The notes below the pieces were generated by a model that was not told where the DNA came from, ran no database searches, and saw only the letters and a program-made list of their open reading frames with translations. A stretch of 64,000 nucleotides of DNA from positions 17,062,120 to 17,126,119 of the forward strand of contig CP053149.1 of the NCBI GenBank assembly GCA_014607495.2. The letters are read 5' to 3'. The position numbers and the translations under genes were made by a program. Positions 51,501 through 62,596 of the stretch are shown piece after piece (position 1 is the stretch's first letter; the number at the start of each line of letters is the position of its first letter). This stretch comes from Carposina sasakii (lineage: Eukaryota; Arthropoda; Insecta; Lepidoptera; Carposinidae).

Positions 51501-54283
51501 TAGCTATGTTTTTGCTTGTAGTTAACGATGGTAATATTTGAATAGGTGATAAGTATTTAAATTTCCCGCGAGACTACTTGTTTAATCTGTGGTTTTGTAA
51601 CACTGTTCACATTGTCTAAGCCCGACCAGACTAGTGGAGTTAGGACCTGCGCTGACGCCCCTCGTTTGGTACGCTAATGAGTTTATCCGCGGTGTGCGCA
51701 GACTTGGCGGAGGACGACGCGGGGCTGTTGCCGGGCGCGCTGGACGCGCTGGCGGCGGCGGCGCGTGCAGCGTTGTCGGGGGCGGCGGCGGACGTGCTGC
51801 TGGCGGCGCTGCTGGCGGACGTGGCGGCGCGCGCCGAGGACTGCCTGCTGCGCACACACTACACGCAGGTAACGCTGGCGGCGCTGCTGGCGGACGTGGC
51901 GGCGCGCGCCGAGGACTGCCTGCTGCGCACACACTACACGCAGGTAACGCTGGCGGCGCTGCTGGCGGACGTGGCGGCGCGCGCCGAGACAGCAAAGCAC
52001 CGCAATAAATTTGTTTTGTTGGTAAACCGTAATTCATTTGTTTTTTTCTTTGCGTCCTCTAGTTAACAAATTGGAAAAATTTAAATATCGTAATTTGAAA
52101 AATTTCAACCTTATTTATGAAATGAGCCGGAAAGTTCTAGAGTAGATACCACGTATCGGCAAACGCAGCATGGGAAGGTCAACTGCGGGATGGACGGACG
52201 ACCTGGTTAAGGTCGCGGGCGTCGGTTGGATGCAGGCTTCTTCCGACCGGTCGGAGTGGAGGTTGTTGGGGGACAACAGTGGACTTCCCAGGGCTGTAAA
52301 TGATGAATGATGATGATTTATGAGTACCAGTTCCACCGTGGCACCAGTGCTGCAGAAACCATGGCATATTTTGGTTGAAGCTTCGGGCGTTCACTAGTAA
52401 ATAATAGACATGGGTAACTCCGGACACAACTATATCCTCGGATATATATCCAGAGGAGGATATGAATCAACTCCTTCACTTTAAAGAAAGTTGCCATATC
52501 CTATATCCGACCCACTCCGACCTACCGAATAATGCCTTTCTTTCAGAGATAAGCACGCCTTTGTACATTTTCTTTCATAATTTTTGTCTGTATGTAATTG
52601 TATGTGTACAATAAAGAATAAGAATAAGAATAAGAATAAGAATGCCGAAGATAAGAATAAGTGAGCGAGACGGAATGCGAACGCGCCGGAACGCGCGGTA
52701 CTATCGCAGTAGACGCATGAGCGCGAATGTAACGACATTACACGAGTATATACGAATACTCACGAGCGACAGGCATGCCGTTTAGTATAAATATTTGTTT
52801 TCGTAATTATAATTTTCAAAATTTCTATTTATTCCGTTTTATATTTGATCTTAAGTATTTTGTTTTTAATGTAAATAAAAGCTGTTTGGATTTGGAATTA
52901 TTTTTAGGACAACAGTTTTAGTGTACCTATTAAGTGATTTTTAAATACGCCTATCAAATATTCTAATTATTATTTGGATAGATCATCCCAATCATATCTC
53001 GGTTCGCTTAATCTCTTCATTCCCGGATATGTACGCGGAGTTGGATCTGTTAAAAGGACACCTACAACAACCTAACCAAACCAATCCCAGTCATATCTCG
53101 CTCCATTTAATCTCTTCGGTCCCGGACATGCACGCGGAGTTGGATATGTTAAAAGGATATATATCCATAGTCGGAGTGATTTGCTACATGTTCAATCCTT
53201 TCCCGGATATGATTAGCCCATGCCTAGTAAATAAAAAAATAAAAAATTCCTAACCAAAGAGGAGATATGTTGTATGCCATATTTCTTTTTGTGTATGTGC
53301 AATAAAGAATAAGATATTAGAGATCAAAGTGGCCAGTATCGAGTAATGACGTGTCGCTCCGTGTCCGCAGGAGAGCGGGCTGGCGGTGTGGCGGCGCTGC
53401 TCGCGGCTCACGGCGTGGGCGGGCGGCGCAGGGCTGACGGCCGCGCGCGAGCGCCTCGCCTCGCTGCGAGCGTGCGCCGCGCTGCTGGCGCTAGATCGCG
53501 CGAGCCACGCCGCGCCCGACGCCGCGCTAGCGCCCGCCCGCGCCCGCAGCGTGCTCGCGCGGAGGTAAGCCGAGCTGCGCTACCGGCGCTCAGCGTGCGA
53601 GCCACGCATCACGAAAGTATCGTCGTCAGCCTATTGCAGTCCACTGCTGGACGTAGGCCTCCCCCAGTGTACGCCACATGACTCGATCTCCCGTTTTTGC
53701 CATGCAGTCACTACCAGCCGTCCTCAAGTAAGTCATCGGTCCATCTGACCGGAGGACGTCCAACGCTACGCTTGCCGAGGCGCGGTCTCCATTCGAGAAC
53801 CCGTTTACTCCACCGTCCATCGGTTCCCTGATTACCTAATTTGCGATAGCAAAGCCGAAGCAGCGCTATCACGATAATTGAGTGTGTGTGCTTGGGCCAG
53901 GTGCGGGGCGCGGGAGGACGCCGAGCGCTCGTTGCGCGCACGTACACACACACTCGAGATTATCGCGATCATGCGGCTTCGTAATCAGGGGGCGGCTTTG
54001 CTATTGCAAGTTACTTAATCAGGGGGCGGTTCTACGACAGATGTGGCCCGCCCACTGCCACTTCAGTCTGCTACATTTCGAGACTATGTCTGTCACTTCT
54101 GCTAGTCTTCTGCCGGATAATCTCGTTTCGGACTTTGACCATTAGCGAGATCCCGAGCATTGAGCTCTCTGATTTTATACTTATGTGTGTTTAACTTGAT
54201 TGTAACTTGGTTAAAATAATTTTCGTCATATTTTTTTCAGAACCGATTTCAAAATGGAAGACATCAAACGTCTAAAGTTGTAA
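42569..54283 (+). CDS. COG4: Conserved oligomeric Golgi complex subunit 4
   Basis: Fourteen exons: 42569-42655, 46235-46432, 47190-47292, 47571-47724, 48183-48303, 48413-48595, 49219-49419, 50007-50227, 50620-50827, 50908-51021 (or 51048), 51099-51231, 51702-51868, 53371-53564 and 54241-54283. Phases agree and give 708 or 717 codons, shorter than the nearly 790 residues of human COG4. The order matches COG4: EGLQKALCEIEKEE, SAKVRQLDVSR, DLLDLQLCSAGVQAALRARD, AVERLFKLFPQID, AMAHSRIQLYFNFVRKRTE, IVFYLARKCIR, then the diagnostic C-terminus TDFKMEDIKRLKL. COG4 is a lobe A subunit of the COG tether for retrograde intra-Golgi vesicles and binds SNAREs and SM proteins. Exon 1 is AT-rich, while the middle exons are extremely Ala/Arg/GC-rich. 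Intron 1 holds a 3-kb transposable element. The exon 6 and exon 12 donors lie in tandem repeats. Confidence 0.93.
43155..46143. mobile_element. Unclassified TIR element, copy 2 (unoccupied)
   Basis: Exactly bounded by GGGTGAATTTC (43155-43165) and GAAATTCACCC (46133-46143), with a 4-bp flanking duplication GTAT (43151-43154 and 46144-46147). It is colinear with copy 1 (15937-20236) minus the copia insertion, with few differences, so both copies are fairly recent. It has no long frame; the 74-codon frame at 45206 has a differing partner at 19302 and looks incidental. It fills most of COG4 intron 1 and ends 91 bp before exon 2. Confidence 0.85.
47812..48125 (-). repeat. LINE 3'-end fragment
   Basis: Contains CCTATTGCTGGACGTAG followed by a C run, CACGCCACAAAACTGCC, and a CTGCCGGCACCACGCGG end. 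The stretch around 47985-48055 recurs at 49035-49125. It lies in COG4 intron 4. Confidence 0.6.
48523..49001. repeat. 73-bp tandem repeat spanning the COG4 exon 6 donor
   Basis: The unit consists of the last ~60 bases of exon 6 plus the donor GTGAGTGGGCC. Donor copies fall at 48596, 48669, 48742, 48815, 48888 and 48961, exactly 73 bp apart and almost identical, followed by a partial unit. The overlapping GC-rich frames on both strands through here, one of 260 codons, are artefacts of a repeat length that is not a multiple of three. Confidence 0.95.
49035..49130. repeat. Repeat fragment shared with 47985-48060
   Basis: CCACCTCCCGGAAACCC through TCTACTCTGCCGGCACCACG matches the LINE 3' fragment in intron 4 with few changes. 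It lies in COG4 intron 6 directly after the 73-bp repeat array. Confidence 0.7.
51804..51986. repeat. 75-bp tandem repeat spanning the COG4 exon 12 donor
   Basis: A unit covering the end of exon 12 and its donor CAG|GTAACG occurs twice in full (donor GT at 51869 and 51944) and a third time in part, ending at GCGCGCGCCGAGAC. The 75-bp period preserves the frame, so use of the second donor would add 25 residues without a stop. Confidence 0.92.
52135..52315 (+). repeat. LINE ORF2 3'-end fragment
   Basis: Reads [20 protein letters not shown], then [20 protein letters not shown], the same LINE RT terminus as the minus-strand copy at 26489-26700, followed by a GATGATGA tail. It lies in COG4 intron 12. 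Confidence 0.7.
52611..52662. repeat. (AATAAG)n microsatellite
   Basis: Repeats of AAGAAT/AATAAG units following a TACAATAAAG motif that looks like a retroelement tail end. A similar GCAATAAAGAATAAG motif is at 53299-53314. Confidence 0.75.
52985..53170. repeat. Local two-copy duplication, about 105-bp spacing
   Basis: CATATCTCGGTTCGCTTAAT...GCGGAGTTGGATCTGTTAAA is repeated about 105 bp later with several changes. The 74-codon frame across it has no recognisable domain. It lies in COG4 intron 12. Confidence 0.65.
53632..53825 (-). repeat. LINE 3'-end fragment
   Basis: On the minus strand it includes PRLGKRSVGRPPVRWTDDLL and GEAYVQQW in different frames, with the tail GCAGTCCACTGCTGGACGTA on the + strand. 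Another relic of the RTE-like LINE 3' terminus, in COG4 intron 13. Confidence 0.65.
53826..54035. repeat. Foldback MITE, CCTGATTACGTAA family, copy 3
   Basis: Left end CCCTGATTACCTAATTTGC; right end GCAAGTTACTTAATCAGGG (to about 54025). Inside are GCGATAGCAAAGCCGAAGC and its near-complement, and CA/GT-rich hairpins. The ends are good inverted repeats, and this copy defines the family termini best. Confidence 0.65.
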
Positions 54284-55430
54284 ATGTCATCATTATACAC
54301 TACTATTCATTGACTACTATTGTTCAAAATATAATAATTTATAAGCTATATTCTATAATATATTCCGAATACAAAAGAACATGAACAAAATGAAACCTTT
54401 TTGTTCGTATTTAAACCGGCTTACCTGCAACCATGCATACACATAGAATCTGTAGTAGTTGTAACCAAATAAAACGAAAAAATCTACAGTTTCCGATAAT
54501 TGTTTAAATTATTATTTTTTGAAAGGTTTGCAATGTTAATTTTCATTTAATTTATAAAATCTTACGTGACCATTTCCAAACAATGTGTACAAATATTTAA
54601 GATAGGTAGTTCAGTTCGAAAAATATAAGTCAATCACAACAGTTAGCTTGGTTCCGTAGTTTCTATAATCTATTTGTTCGGGTAGTAACCCACACGATAT
54701 TAATTAAGCTATACTTAGTCATTAATAACATTGTAGCTGTTCGGGGAAAAAATATTTTTTTGACTTAAGACTATCTCGTATTACTTTCAAGTTTTTTTTT
54801 AATTCCAATCGACAAGTTATGCATTGAAACACATAATAGTATACATAAGATTGAAATCGGTATTTGAATAAAAATCGAAACATTATATACAAACCATTTG
54901 ATCCAACCAGTTAAGACTGACATTTCCATCGCTCTTTTCACTCATAAGGTGTGGGCAGGTCACTGCTTAGGGGCGGCGACTCTGTTTTACCTAGAAATGA
55001 AGTTTGCTACTCTCGGAATGTGCAATGACATGAAGAGAAAAGTCTCGACAAAATTTGTTGCAGACTTCTATCTGTAAGACATGAAAACCGTTAGAAAAAT
55101 ATTTTTGATTTCCGTTCCCCATTGCCGCCCCCAAAATCTGCCGCCCTAGGTGCCCTCAGCCTGCTGGTATGTCACTGGTTCAAAATCTATATCCTATAAT
55201 ATATTCCGAATACAAAAGTGAACATGCCTTTTTGTTATTTAAACCTCCTAACTATACTAGACTAGTGTTGTAAACCAAGAGGTAGATAGGTAGGTATTAC
55301 CTAACTAAATATGAAGTAACTACTAATTTTCAGTATTAGGAGGTTTAACTCCCTAGAAATGAAGTTAGCGACCCGATGTCTGCAGCGACACCTTAGTGAA
55401 TCCTAACTAAATCTATAAAGCGACCTGGAA
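54284..55430. other. 3' flank of COG4, AT-rich
   Basis: A candidate poly(A) signal AATAAA lies at 54468-54473, about 185 bp past the stop. A GC-richer segment at about 54945-55180 (GCCCCCAAAATCTGCCGCCC) resembles a dispersed repeat; a weaker relative may be at 43065-43130. No gene seen. Confidence 0.45.
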
Positions 55431-55435
55431 TTAGC

Positions 55436-55707
55436 CATAGAGGAATAAGATGTAGACATAGAGTGCTAATGTCATACTAACAGTTTTGATGCACCATTAG
55501 ACTTTTCGGTGCCTCACAATTCCAGTTCTTGATACTTAGATTGCATTACTATACGTTACAATACATTAATAATGTAGTCCATTACTATACATTACACTAA
55601 TAGAATCTAAGTGTCAAGGACTGGAATTGTGAGGCACCGAAAAGTCTAATGGTGCATCGAAACAGTTAGTATGACATTAGCACTCTATGACATCTTATTC
55701 CTCTATG
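55436..55707. mobile_element. Foldback MITE with long TIRs
   Basis: Arms of about 110 bp: 55436-55550 (CATAGAGGAATAAGATG...) and 55592-55707 (...CATCTTATTCCTCTATG), highly complementary, including CACCATTAGACTTTTCGGTG. The centre is about 40 bp. No coding capacity. Confidence 0.85.
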
Positions 55708-57999
55708 ATAAAGCTAAATGGTGTAGAAAAATACAATTTTTTATTTTTTAACATCTTGATAAGGCACTAATTGCGGGGCATAGCAACAGTTAACAAGTGT
55801 TAATATAAAAAAATATGAAAATGTGATTGTTGTTCTAAAATATTATGTACTTAAGTACTTGTTATAATATTGTAAAAGTGTAGATAAATTCTATGAATAT
55901 TATTTTGCACATTCATAAGTGTTCATAACTCTCCATTAAGTTAAAAACCTATATTAAATGCAAGAATGTATGTTAATAAAGCTTAAAAATTGTCAATATT
56001 TAGTTATTTACACTAAAAACATAAGTTAATTAATAGAAATATAATAAAACACGATTGAGGTAAATAGTTACTTTTAAAGTGTAGTAGGTACAATGTAAGG
56101 AATTAGTAAGTATACTTGATTTAATATACATTTATAAAAATAGGTCGACTGCGCCAAGATTTAGTTTGGTTTAATTAGTTAACATAATTTATTTACTGCC
56201 TGTTCATTGTTTATTAACCCATGAGGGCTTGTGCCCGAACATACGCGGCACAAGTTTATGTCGTGCACATTTTGACCGACTTACTACTTATAAAAGACCC
56301 TGATCAACAAGCTCGGTGTTTAAGAAAACTACTTTAAAAGTGTAGTACGAGTAAGTACAAATAAAATAAAGATCACAATATGAGCAGGTTACAATTTTAA
56401 AATGTTATGTAAGTTTAAATTTCACTTAATTACCTTGAGCGAAGCAGGACCCTGATTTATTTTTTTGTGTACGCTAACAATGTCTGCACGTTGTGAGTGC
56501 TTCCGTATTTATCTACCAGTCTAAAACTAGATACTTGTCTTTGGTCACTCTAACAAATCGAATACTTACTAAATGTGGAAAGTTTTTTGAAACCATAATA
56601 TCAGAAACATCTGAAAATTAATCAGGCATTATAATAACCATCAATCACATCCGTCAGGACTTGGAGGTATCTGACATTTGACATGGAAACTTACACCTTC
56701 ATTAATAACTAATGTAATTTTCAGTATAATTTAATTTTTTACATAAAATGTCAGGTCCTTACCAACATTGTTATTACGTTGTAATAAAGCCATTGTATAA
56801 TGAATGTGTCACTCCAATTAAATTATAAATTATGTTAGAGAGAAACGTGACAATATATAACAAACAGACAGTTACTTGTCTCGCTCTGTCATCCCATTTA
56901 CTAGGAGTACTAGATAAACAGAGAAACTAATATTTATAACAAAACTACCTACAGAATAAAATCGTACGAGTATAACATTCTAAGTAAGTACACAATTCAT
57001 TTAAACTTAACAAATAGTACACGATTTGTGTGCGCATACATAAAAGAGTAAGTAGTTGATTAATCTTTGACAAAATCAAATATTTCATATTCGTAAAATA
57101 AAAAAATATCCGATCCATTACCACAGTATCACTTAGCTAAGGATGCAAGCAGGTGATACATCATGTCGTGTCCGTTAAGTTAGCGTCGAAACGTGACTTT
57201 GATTATGGCATTCGGCCTAATAAACTCGATTTCGTAACATTCGTTTTATTAAAATATAAATTTTAATAATATATTCATACAAAACTAAAGCTAACGTTTG
57301 CACCAACTGTCTACCAGCAAGCATGCCGTCTCTTTTAGTTTAGAATAGAAAAACAAGACGATATGTGTACTAAGCGGAGGGTGAGCCTTAAACTTTTTTG
57401 TATTTGAATATTAGTACTTTTTTGTATTTGAATATTAGTGTAATAAAACACTTAGTAATATGTAGTTCCGATGTTGTTCTTAGAACACTTGGACTTCCAG
57501 TAAGTACAACACATTAACCTCCGGTTTCTCGGAGGCACTTGATACGCAACGATATCAGCGTCAAATACATTGTAATATTACTCATTATATTAACATATCT
57601 ACTCGTGACTTGTGATCATCACAAAAATGTTTAATAAACAATACAAAATAAAACTAGCTCCGATGGATTTTTAATATCTGACTGAAACTATCTTGATTAA
57701 TAGTACATTTTACAAGATTACTAAAAACATGCCTAAGTCTACAAATAGGCATGCTCCTTGACTTCAGCAGTAATCACTAATCAATAATCATCAATCAACA
57801 ACAAATCACACCTATTTTGTAGATAATATGACTAATATTAGACGTTGTTACAGTATTTTTACATTTAAATCTTATCTGTAATGGTTCGTTCGTTCAGAGA
57901 TAAATATGGCAATTAAGAAGTATGCGCCATCATCACAATTATATCTTTTAGATTAGGTAACTGACATTTTAGCAAAATATCGTTTTGTTGGATTAAGTT
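55708..57999. other. Gene-free AT-rich region
   Basis: No frame of interest and no repeat that I recognise, apart from a short direct duplication near 57395-57435 (TTTTTGTATTTGAATATTAG twice). Confidence 0.55.
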
Positions 58000-58170
58000 T
58001 GTGCACGCTAATCTCAGAAACGGCTGAACCGATTTCGATGCAGTTTTCAGCAATATGTTGTGACAGATCCCACTTAACATATAGGCTACATTTTATCCCG
58101 GGAAATTTTTTTTATCTCGGATAATTTCGACATTTCCACGCGTACGGAGTCGCGGGCGTCCACTATTCTG
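58000..58170 (-). repeat. RTE-type LINE 3' tail, inverted
   Basis: Complement of 27878-28082: ACGGCTGAACCGATTTCGAT, then ATAGGCTACATTTTATCCCG and a GAGTCGCGGGCGTCCAC end. Confidence 0.7.
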
Positions 58171-58519
58171 TAATAAACCTATAGTTTAATTCGTTAAATT
58201 TGTTACTAGATAAGGTCTGCCTAAATACGATTCTACTTGGTTATCTATAAACAGTATAACAGTGGGACAGTGCTAATATTCAACATTAACCACCAATTTC
58301 TCGAAAGTTAATTATTCATGTCATTTCACAATGATAATATTGGACGTAAATGACATATCTAGTAGGTACATAATACGATTGATAAGCGATTTGAATCGGC
58401 GGTATGACCTCGCCATAAATGTACATATTAAAACTGTAACACCCATTGTAATAAAGAAGTTGTCATTTAGGGTAATAAGTTCTTAATGATGTAATAATTC
58501 ATCCGTACTTCATCTTATT

Positions 58520-60695
58520 CTATCGTCGTTGTGTGTTGACAGTTCTATGATTAAAATCGTTCCCATGAAATTCGGCGTGACGTGTGAGCCCCCCCCCCCC
58601 TTCCTTTCGACTAGTACGCCTCCCTGACAGGCGCGGCGCTGGTGGTCTGTGTGGACACAACACGCACACCCTGCGCCAGTCCGCCCGCAGCGCACGCGCG
58701 CGGTACTTCAGCACCGCGTCCGACAGGTACGCGAGTGTCGCCATGAATCCGAAGAACTGCGGACCGGATATCCATAGTTATCATTATACAAACAAGGTGT
58801 TTTTTCGTTGCCACCCTTAACGAAGGGTACGTACTCTATACATCTAATAAAGTAAGCTTATGCCTAAAAAAATGCTAGGAAAAGATGTATTTTTTTATTT
58901 TTTTTTAAATTATTACTTGATCGGGCGAAATTTATAGGGTCCAGTGTTTATGCTGGTTTTTTCATAGACTACGCACGTCTATGTGCATTTATGCAGAAAA
59001 ACGCAATGTATTAACTCAACTTTGGACCCTAATATCTTGGGAACCAGACACTTCCCAGATGCTTTCATGGAGAAAAATTATCGTGATGATGAGGAGATTC
59101 CGTAGTTTTCGGGAACGTTGACGACCAAAGTCACCCTGTATAGTCACGCCCATTATTATATCCCAAGGAGGTTATCATCCAATTTTCACCAGTTAGCCTT
59201 TTACGTACCCACGTGGTAAGGCAGTGGACTTCTCAAGGCTGAACATGATGAGTAAAAAGTCCTACAGTGCACACAAGTATCAGAGGATCGACTCACCGAG
59301 GCAGCGGCGTACGCGTCGCCCGGCATGGTGGCTGCGATGCTGGACACCAGCAGGAAGAAGAACGTGAACAACGCACAGAAGCCCATCTCCATCGTGAGCC
59401 ACGGGATCTTGTAGAACTTCTCCACCAGGTGGAACAGGTACAGGCCCAGCAGGATGCCCGACAGCCAGAAGGCTAGCATGGAGATCCAGCTGTAGAAGGC
59501 GCCGGCCGTGTAGCTGCTCCACGCGCTGCACTGCACGCAGATGAAGCCCAGCAGGCTGCACAACTGCGGGCAGGCGGGGCGGGGGGGGATTGTTAGGGAA
59601 ACACCACTATGACGGAAGCGAAATTGACTACAGAATGCGGTGGATGCCCATACGACTTCTTTCGCGTAAATTTTAGGAATACCGTTTTTTTTTTCGTTTA
59701 CAAGGGAATTTCGGAAAAATCCCTTCTTATTGTATGTCTACGTTATACAAAGAATACTTTCCAAGTTTCAGGTTTCTGAACATCAGCGGCTAAAACTGTG
59801 TTGATCCATCACTCAGTAATTCTGGACAAAGTATCATGATGATGATGACCTCCGACCGTATTTCGGCCAAGGCGACCAATCTATACGGAGAATGACCAGG
59901 TACGCAGGAGATATTATAGTGCACAAGTGTGTGCGCAAACACAGATGCACTCTCTATTCTGTTACTCTCATAGTCCGATAGGACGGAAAGCCGACACGAC
60001 CGGAGAGAGATCAGGCGCAGGACCAACTGTTTTACGTGCTTTCCGAGTCACGAGCTAAGTGACAATTTTGCAACATTAAAATCTGTACATGAAATAAACT
60101 CATTGGTACAGTGACTTGGATCGAACTTACGCCTCCCGCTTGGAAGGTGCACGTCTTAACCACTGGGCTATCACCGCTTGGGACAAAGTAGGTATATAAG
60201 CCCCTTGAAACTGAGCAAAACAGCGTATACATCGTCCATGCGGCTTAGCATCCACATGCCAGGTGCGCTACAAAACGCGTCAATGTAGACCCTGATGTCA
60301 TCTTGCTGTCTATATTAGATACAAAATACATAAATAAATGATAGTCTTGGGACATGCAATGTGTTTGTTATCTATTTTAAAAATTTACGGGAATGCACGA
60401 ACAATCTAATGAATGTGGACGAGGTGAAAGAGGTATGTTTGGAACGTACTAAATGGAGTTCTCTGCCTAACCCTATGGGACATAGGCGTAAAGTCATGTA
60501 TGTTAAGAAACATAGCGAAGCAGTAGATAGTGTCAGGGAGCCTCACACAAACGTACTCACCACTTGCACGACCTTGAGCACGCCGGGCAGCGTGCGCAGG
60601 TAGCCGGCGTCGAAGCGCACGTTGGTCTGCACGGTGGTGCTGCTGGTCACCGTCGTGGTGGTGGTGTGCTGCCCGGGGAACCCCGCCTCCGCCAT
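58520..60695 (-). CDS. MARVEL-domain (CKLF-like) tetraspanning protein
   Basis: Three exons in sense order: 60695-60561, 59563-59297 and 58756-58520. The N-terminus has a Thr/Ser-rich cytosolic leader (QHTTTTTVTSSTTVQT), then RTLPGVLKVVQV. Exon 2 holds three hydrophobic helices (LLGFICVQC, SWISMLAFWLSGILLGLYLF, GFCALFTFFFLLVSSIAAT) and exon 3 the fourth (FFGFMATLAYLSDAVLKY). This is the MARVEL fold of CMTM/CKLF-like proteins, which act in membrane trafficking and apposition; it resembles Drosophila CG15211. As written, exon 3 ends in an Arg-rich tail with little sense, whereas the neighbouring frame gives LAQGVRVVSTQTTSAAPVRE and a stop at 58611-58613, a more protein-like tail. A one-base indel near 58690-58715 (sequencing, allele or mutation) is likely. 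Confidence 0.8.
59833..60179 (-). repeat. tRNA-derived SINE, copy B
   Basis: Reverse-oriented copy of 34674-35020: the tail (GATGATGACCTCCGACCGTA) is on the left and the tRNA-like head (AACCACTGGGCTATCACCGC on the + strand) on the right. It lies in intron 1 of the MARVEL gene, antisense to neither box region of any exon. Confidence 0.8.
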
Positions 60696-60853
60696 TGTGC
60701 CCGCTCTGAGAGAATACCACTGCTTAGTTAATAGTGACAGCTCAATCAATACAATGCTCAGAGGAGTAGTACATTGACGCGCTGTAAGGCAAACTTAGCT
60801 AATACCTGTAGACATTACTTTCGTTCATAGTTGGCCATTTAAAAATACATTTA

Positions 60854-61071
60854 AGGCTCGAGCAGACCGGATGCGTGTGCGTGCACGTAAGCGTATACGT
60901 GCACGTAACGCGGAGTTGTAATGTATGGAACTGTATAGGCACGGGGAGACCGGATGCATATACGTAGACGTAAGCATAGACGTCAAGGGGTGACAGTTCC
61001 ATACATTAAACTCGGAGGTACGTGTACGTCTACGCTTACGTGCACGCACACGCATCCGGTGTGCTCGAGGC
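60854..61071. mobile_element. Foldback MITE rich in ACGTA motifs
   Basis: Arms of about 80 bp: GGCTCGAGCAGACCGGATGC on the left and CGCATCCGGTGTGCTCGAGG on the right, enclosing ATGTATGGAACTGT and its complement. The element is full of alternating GTGC/ACGT motifs. No coding capacity. Confidence 0.75.
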
Positions 61072-61172
61072 AATATTGTTATGTACAGACTACATTTCAT
61101 GGTATAAGCGTATTAAAATTTAAGGTATCTTTGTCTGTGGTGACGGGGCTTCTCCTTTTTGTGCAGGAACTC

Positions 61173-62596
61173 ATAGTAGGGGAGCCCAAGCGGGGATTTT
61201 TGAAGTTACTCGAGCGTGTCAGAAAATTATGTAGGGAGAATCCTTGCATAATGTAATGTACCCTTACCACATATGAACCCTTAATATGGTGGTGTACGTT
61301 GAGGGGAACCCGTCAGATTAGTAAAAAAAAATCGATCCTCCGAAAAACTCGAGCGCGTCAGATTAAGAGAGGGTAAGTTAATTACAGTGAGATAAGTGTA
61401 TATTTCAATAATCTGACGATTTGAATGTGGCATTAAGAAATAAACAAGTCACAAAGTTGTAAAAAAAAAACGATACCTCGAAATACTCGAGCGTGATTAA
61501 TTTTTTTTTTATTTTAAAGATAATAGTGTCAGGATTGTAAAAAAATAATAATCTGACGTTTTAAATGGGGTAATGTTTATTAATTTGTCGAAAAAAGGTG
61601 GAGCGTACAGCGGCAGAGAGCTGTGGTTCCCCCACGCTGCGCCTAACTTTCGTTCTCACTTATTCTTTATCTCTTACTCTCTCGCACCGTCACAACTACG
61701 CCATGTTGTCATCTCAGCTTAGTGATGGGCAAATGGAAAAAAAATATCGATATTTATCGTATCGATATTTTTCAAATATATCGATATATATCACCCAAGA
61801 AATATCGATATTTCGATATATCGATATTTTTTGCCCAATTTACAATTATTTATAAAAATTGCCAAAATTATCGCTAACTTCCATACAGCAAGATGAATTA
61901 AGCGAAGATGATAATTAACATGATTTAATAATTGTAATTTCTTGTATCGAATTTTAAATCAATAAATTATAAAATATAAATATGAACATGTGTATATGAT
62001 CCTTTCATTCATCTGTGAAGAAAGCACAGCAAGAATTTCCCTTAAAAATGGTCAGATTAGCTATATCCCTCCATATAATTGTCAGATTATGATTCAGGAG
62101 GACAGTAACATCAAATTGATCCCCCTGCAGAAAAATCTGACGCGCTGGAGTATTTCAAGGTCACCATTTTTTTTTACATATTAAAAAATTAATTATGACT
62201 GAACGCCTCGTGCAAATCGTCAGTTATTTGAATAGTACACTTTTTAGGGTTTACTTAACACTCACTTTGAATATCTGACACGCTCGAATAACTTTTTTTT
62301 TTTTTTTTTTTCAACCACTCGTTCTGGCCACCCCCCTTCAATTAATTGTCAGATTAATGTCTAATAGTTATGAGTAATATAAAGCGCATATGTACTATAA
62401 ATGACTGACGCGCTCGAGTATTTCCATATGACGATTTTTTTTTACATTTTTAAACAAATGTACACGGTAAACCCCCCACTAAAATAGAAAATGCAACATA
62501 AACTTTTTTTTTGCTCATAACATAATCTGTAGAATCCACTAAGTCCCCATGACGCTCGAGTAACTGCAAATTTAGCATCTCGGGCTCCCCTACTAT
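61173..62596. mobile_element. Inverted-repeat element with CTCGAG motif arrays
   Basis: Ends ATAGTAGGGGAGCCCAAG (61173) and CTCGGGCTCCCCTACTAT (to 62596) are inverted with one difference, and a TA target duplication is possible. At least three CTCGAGCGTG/CGTCAG motifs point one way in the left third (61208, 61349, 61486) and four complementary TGACGCGCTCGAG-like motifs point the other way in the right third (62134, 62270, 62402, 62550). There is no transposase. It lies upstream of the MARVEL gene start, possibly in a 5' UTR intron. Confidence 0.7.
61737..61838. repeat. TATCGATA-rich cluster
   Basis: About 100 bp with at least six ATCGATAT units in direct and palindromic order, inside the CTCGAG-motif element. 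Similar motifs fill the element at 38101-38898. Confidence 0.75.

Noticed and set aside
51582..52037. 151-codon minus-strand Ala/Pro/Arg frame
   Set aside because: Antisense shadow of the GC-rich COG4 exon 12 repeat.
52985..53253. Small gene with MHAELDMLKG-like repeat
   Set aside because: Only two diverged repeat copies in an intron, with no domain, start context or splice evidence.
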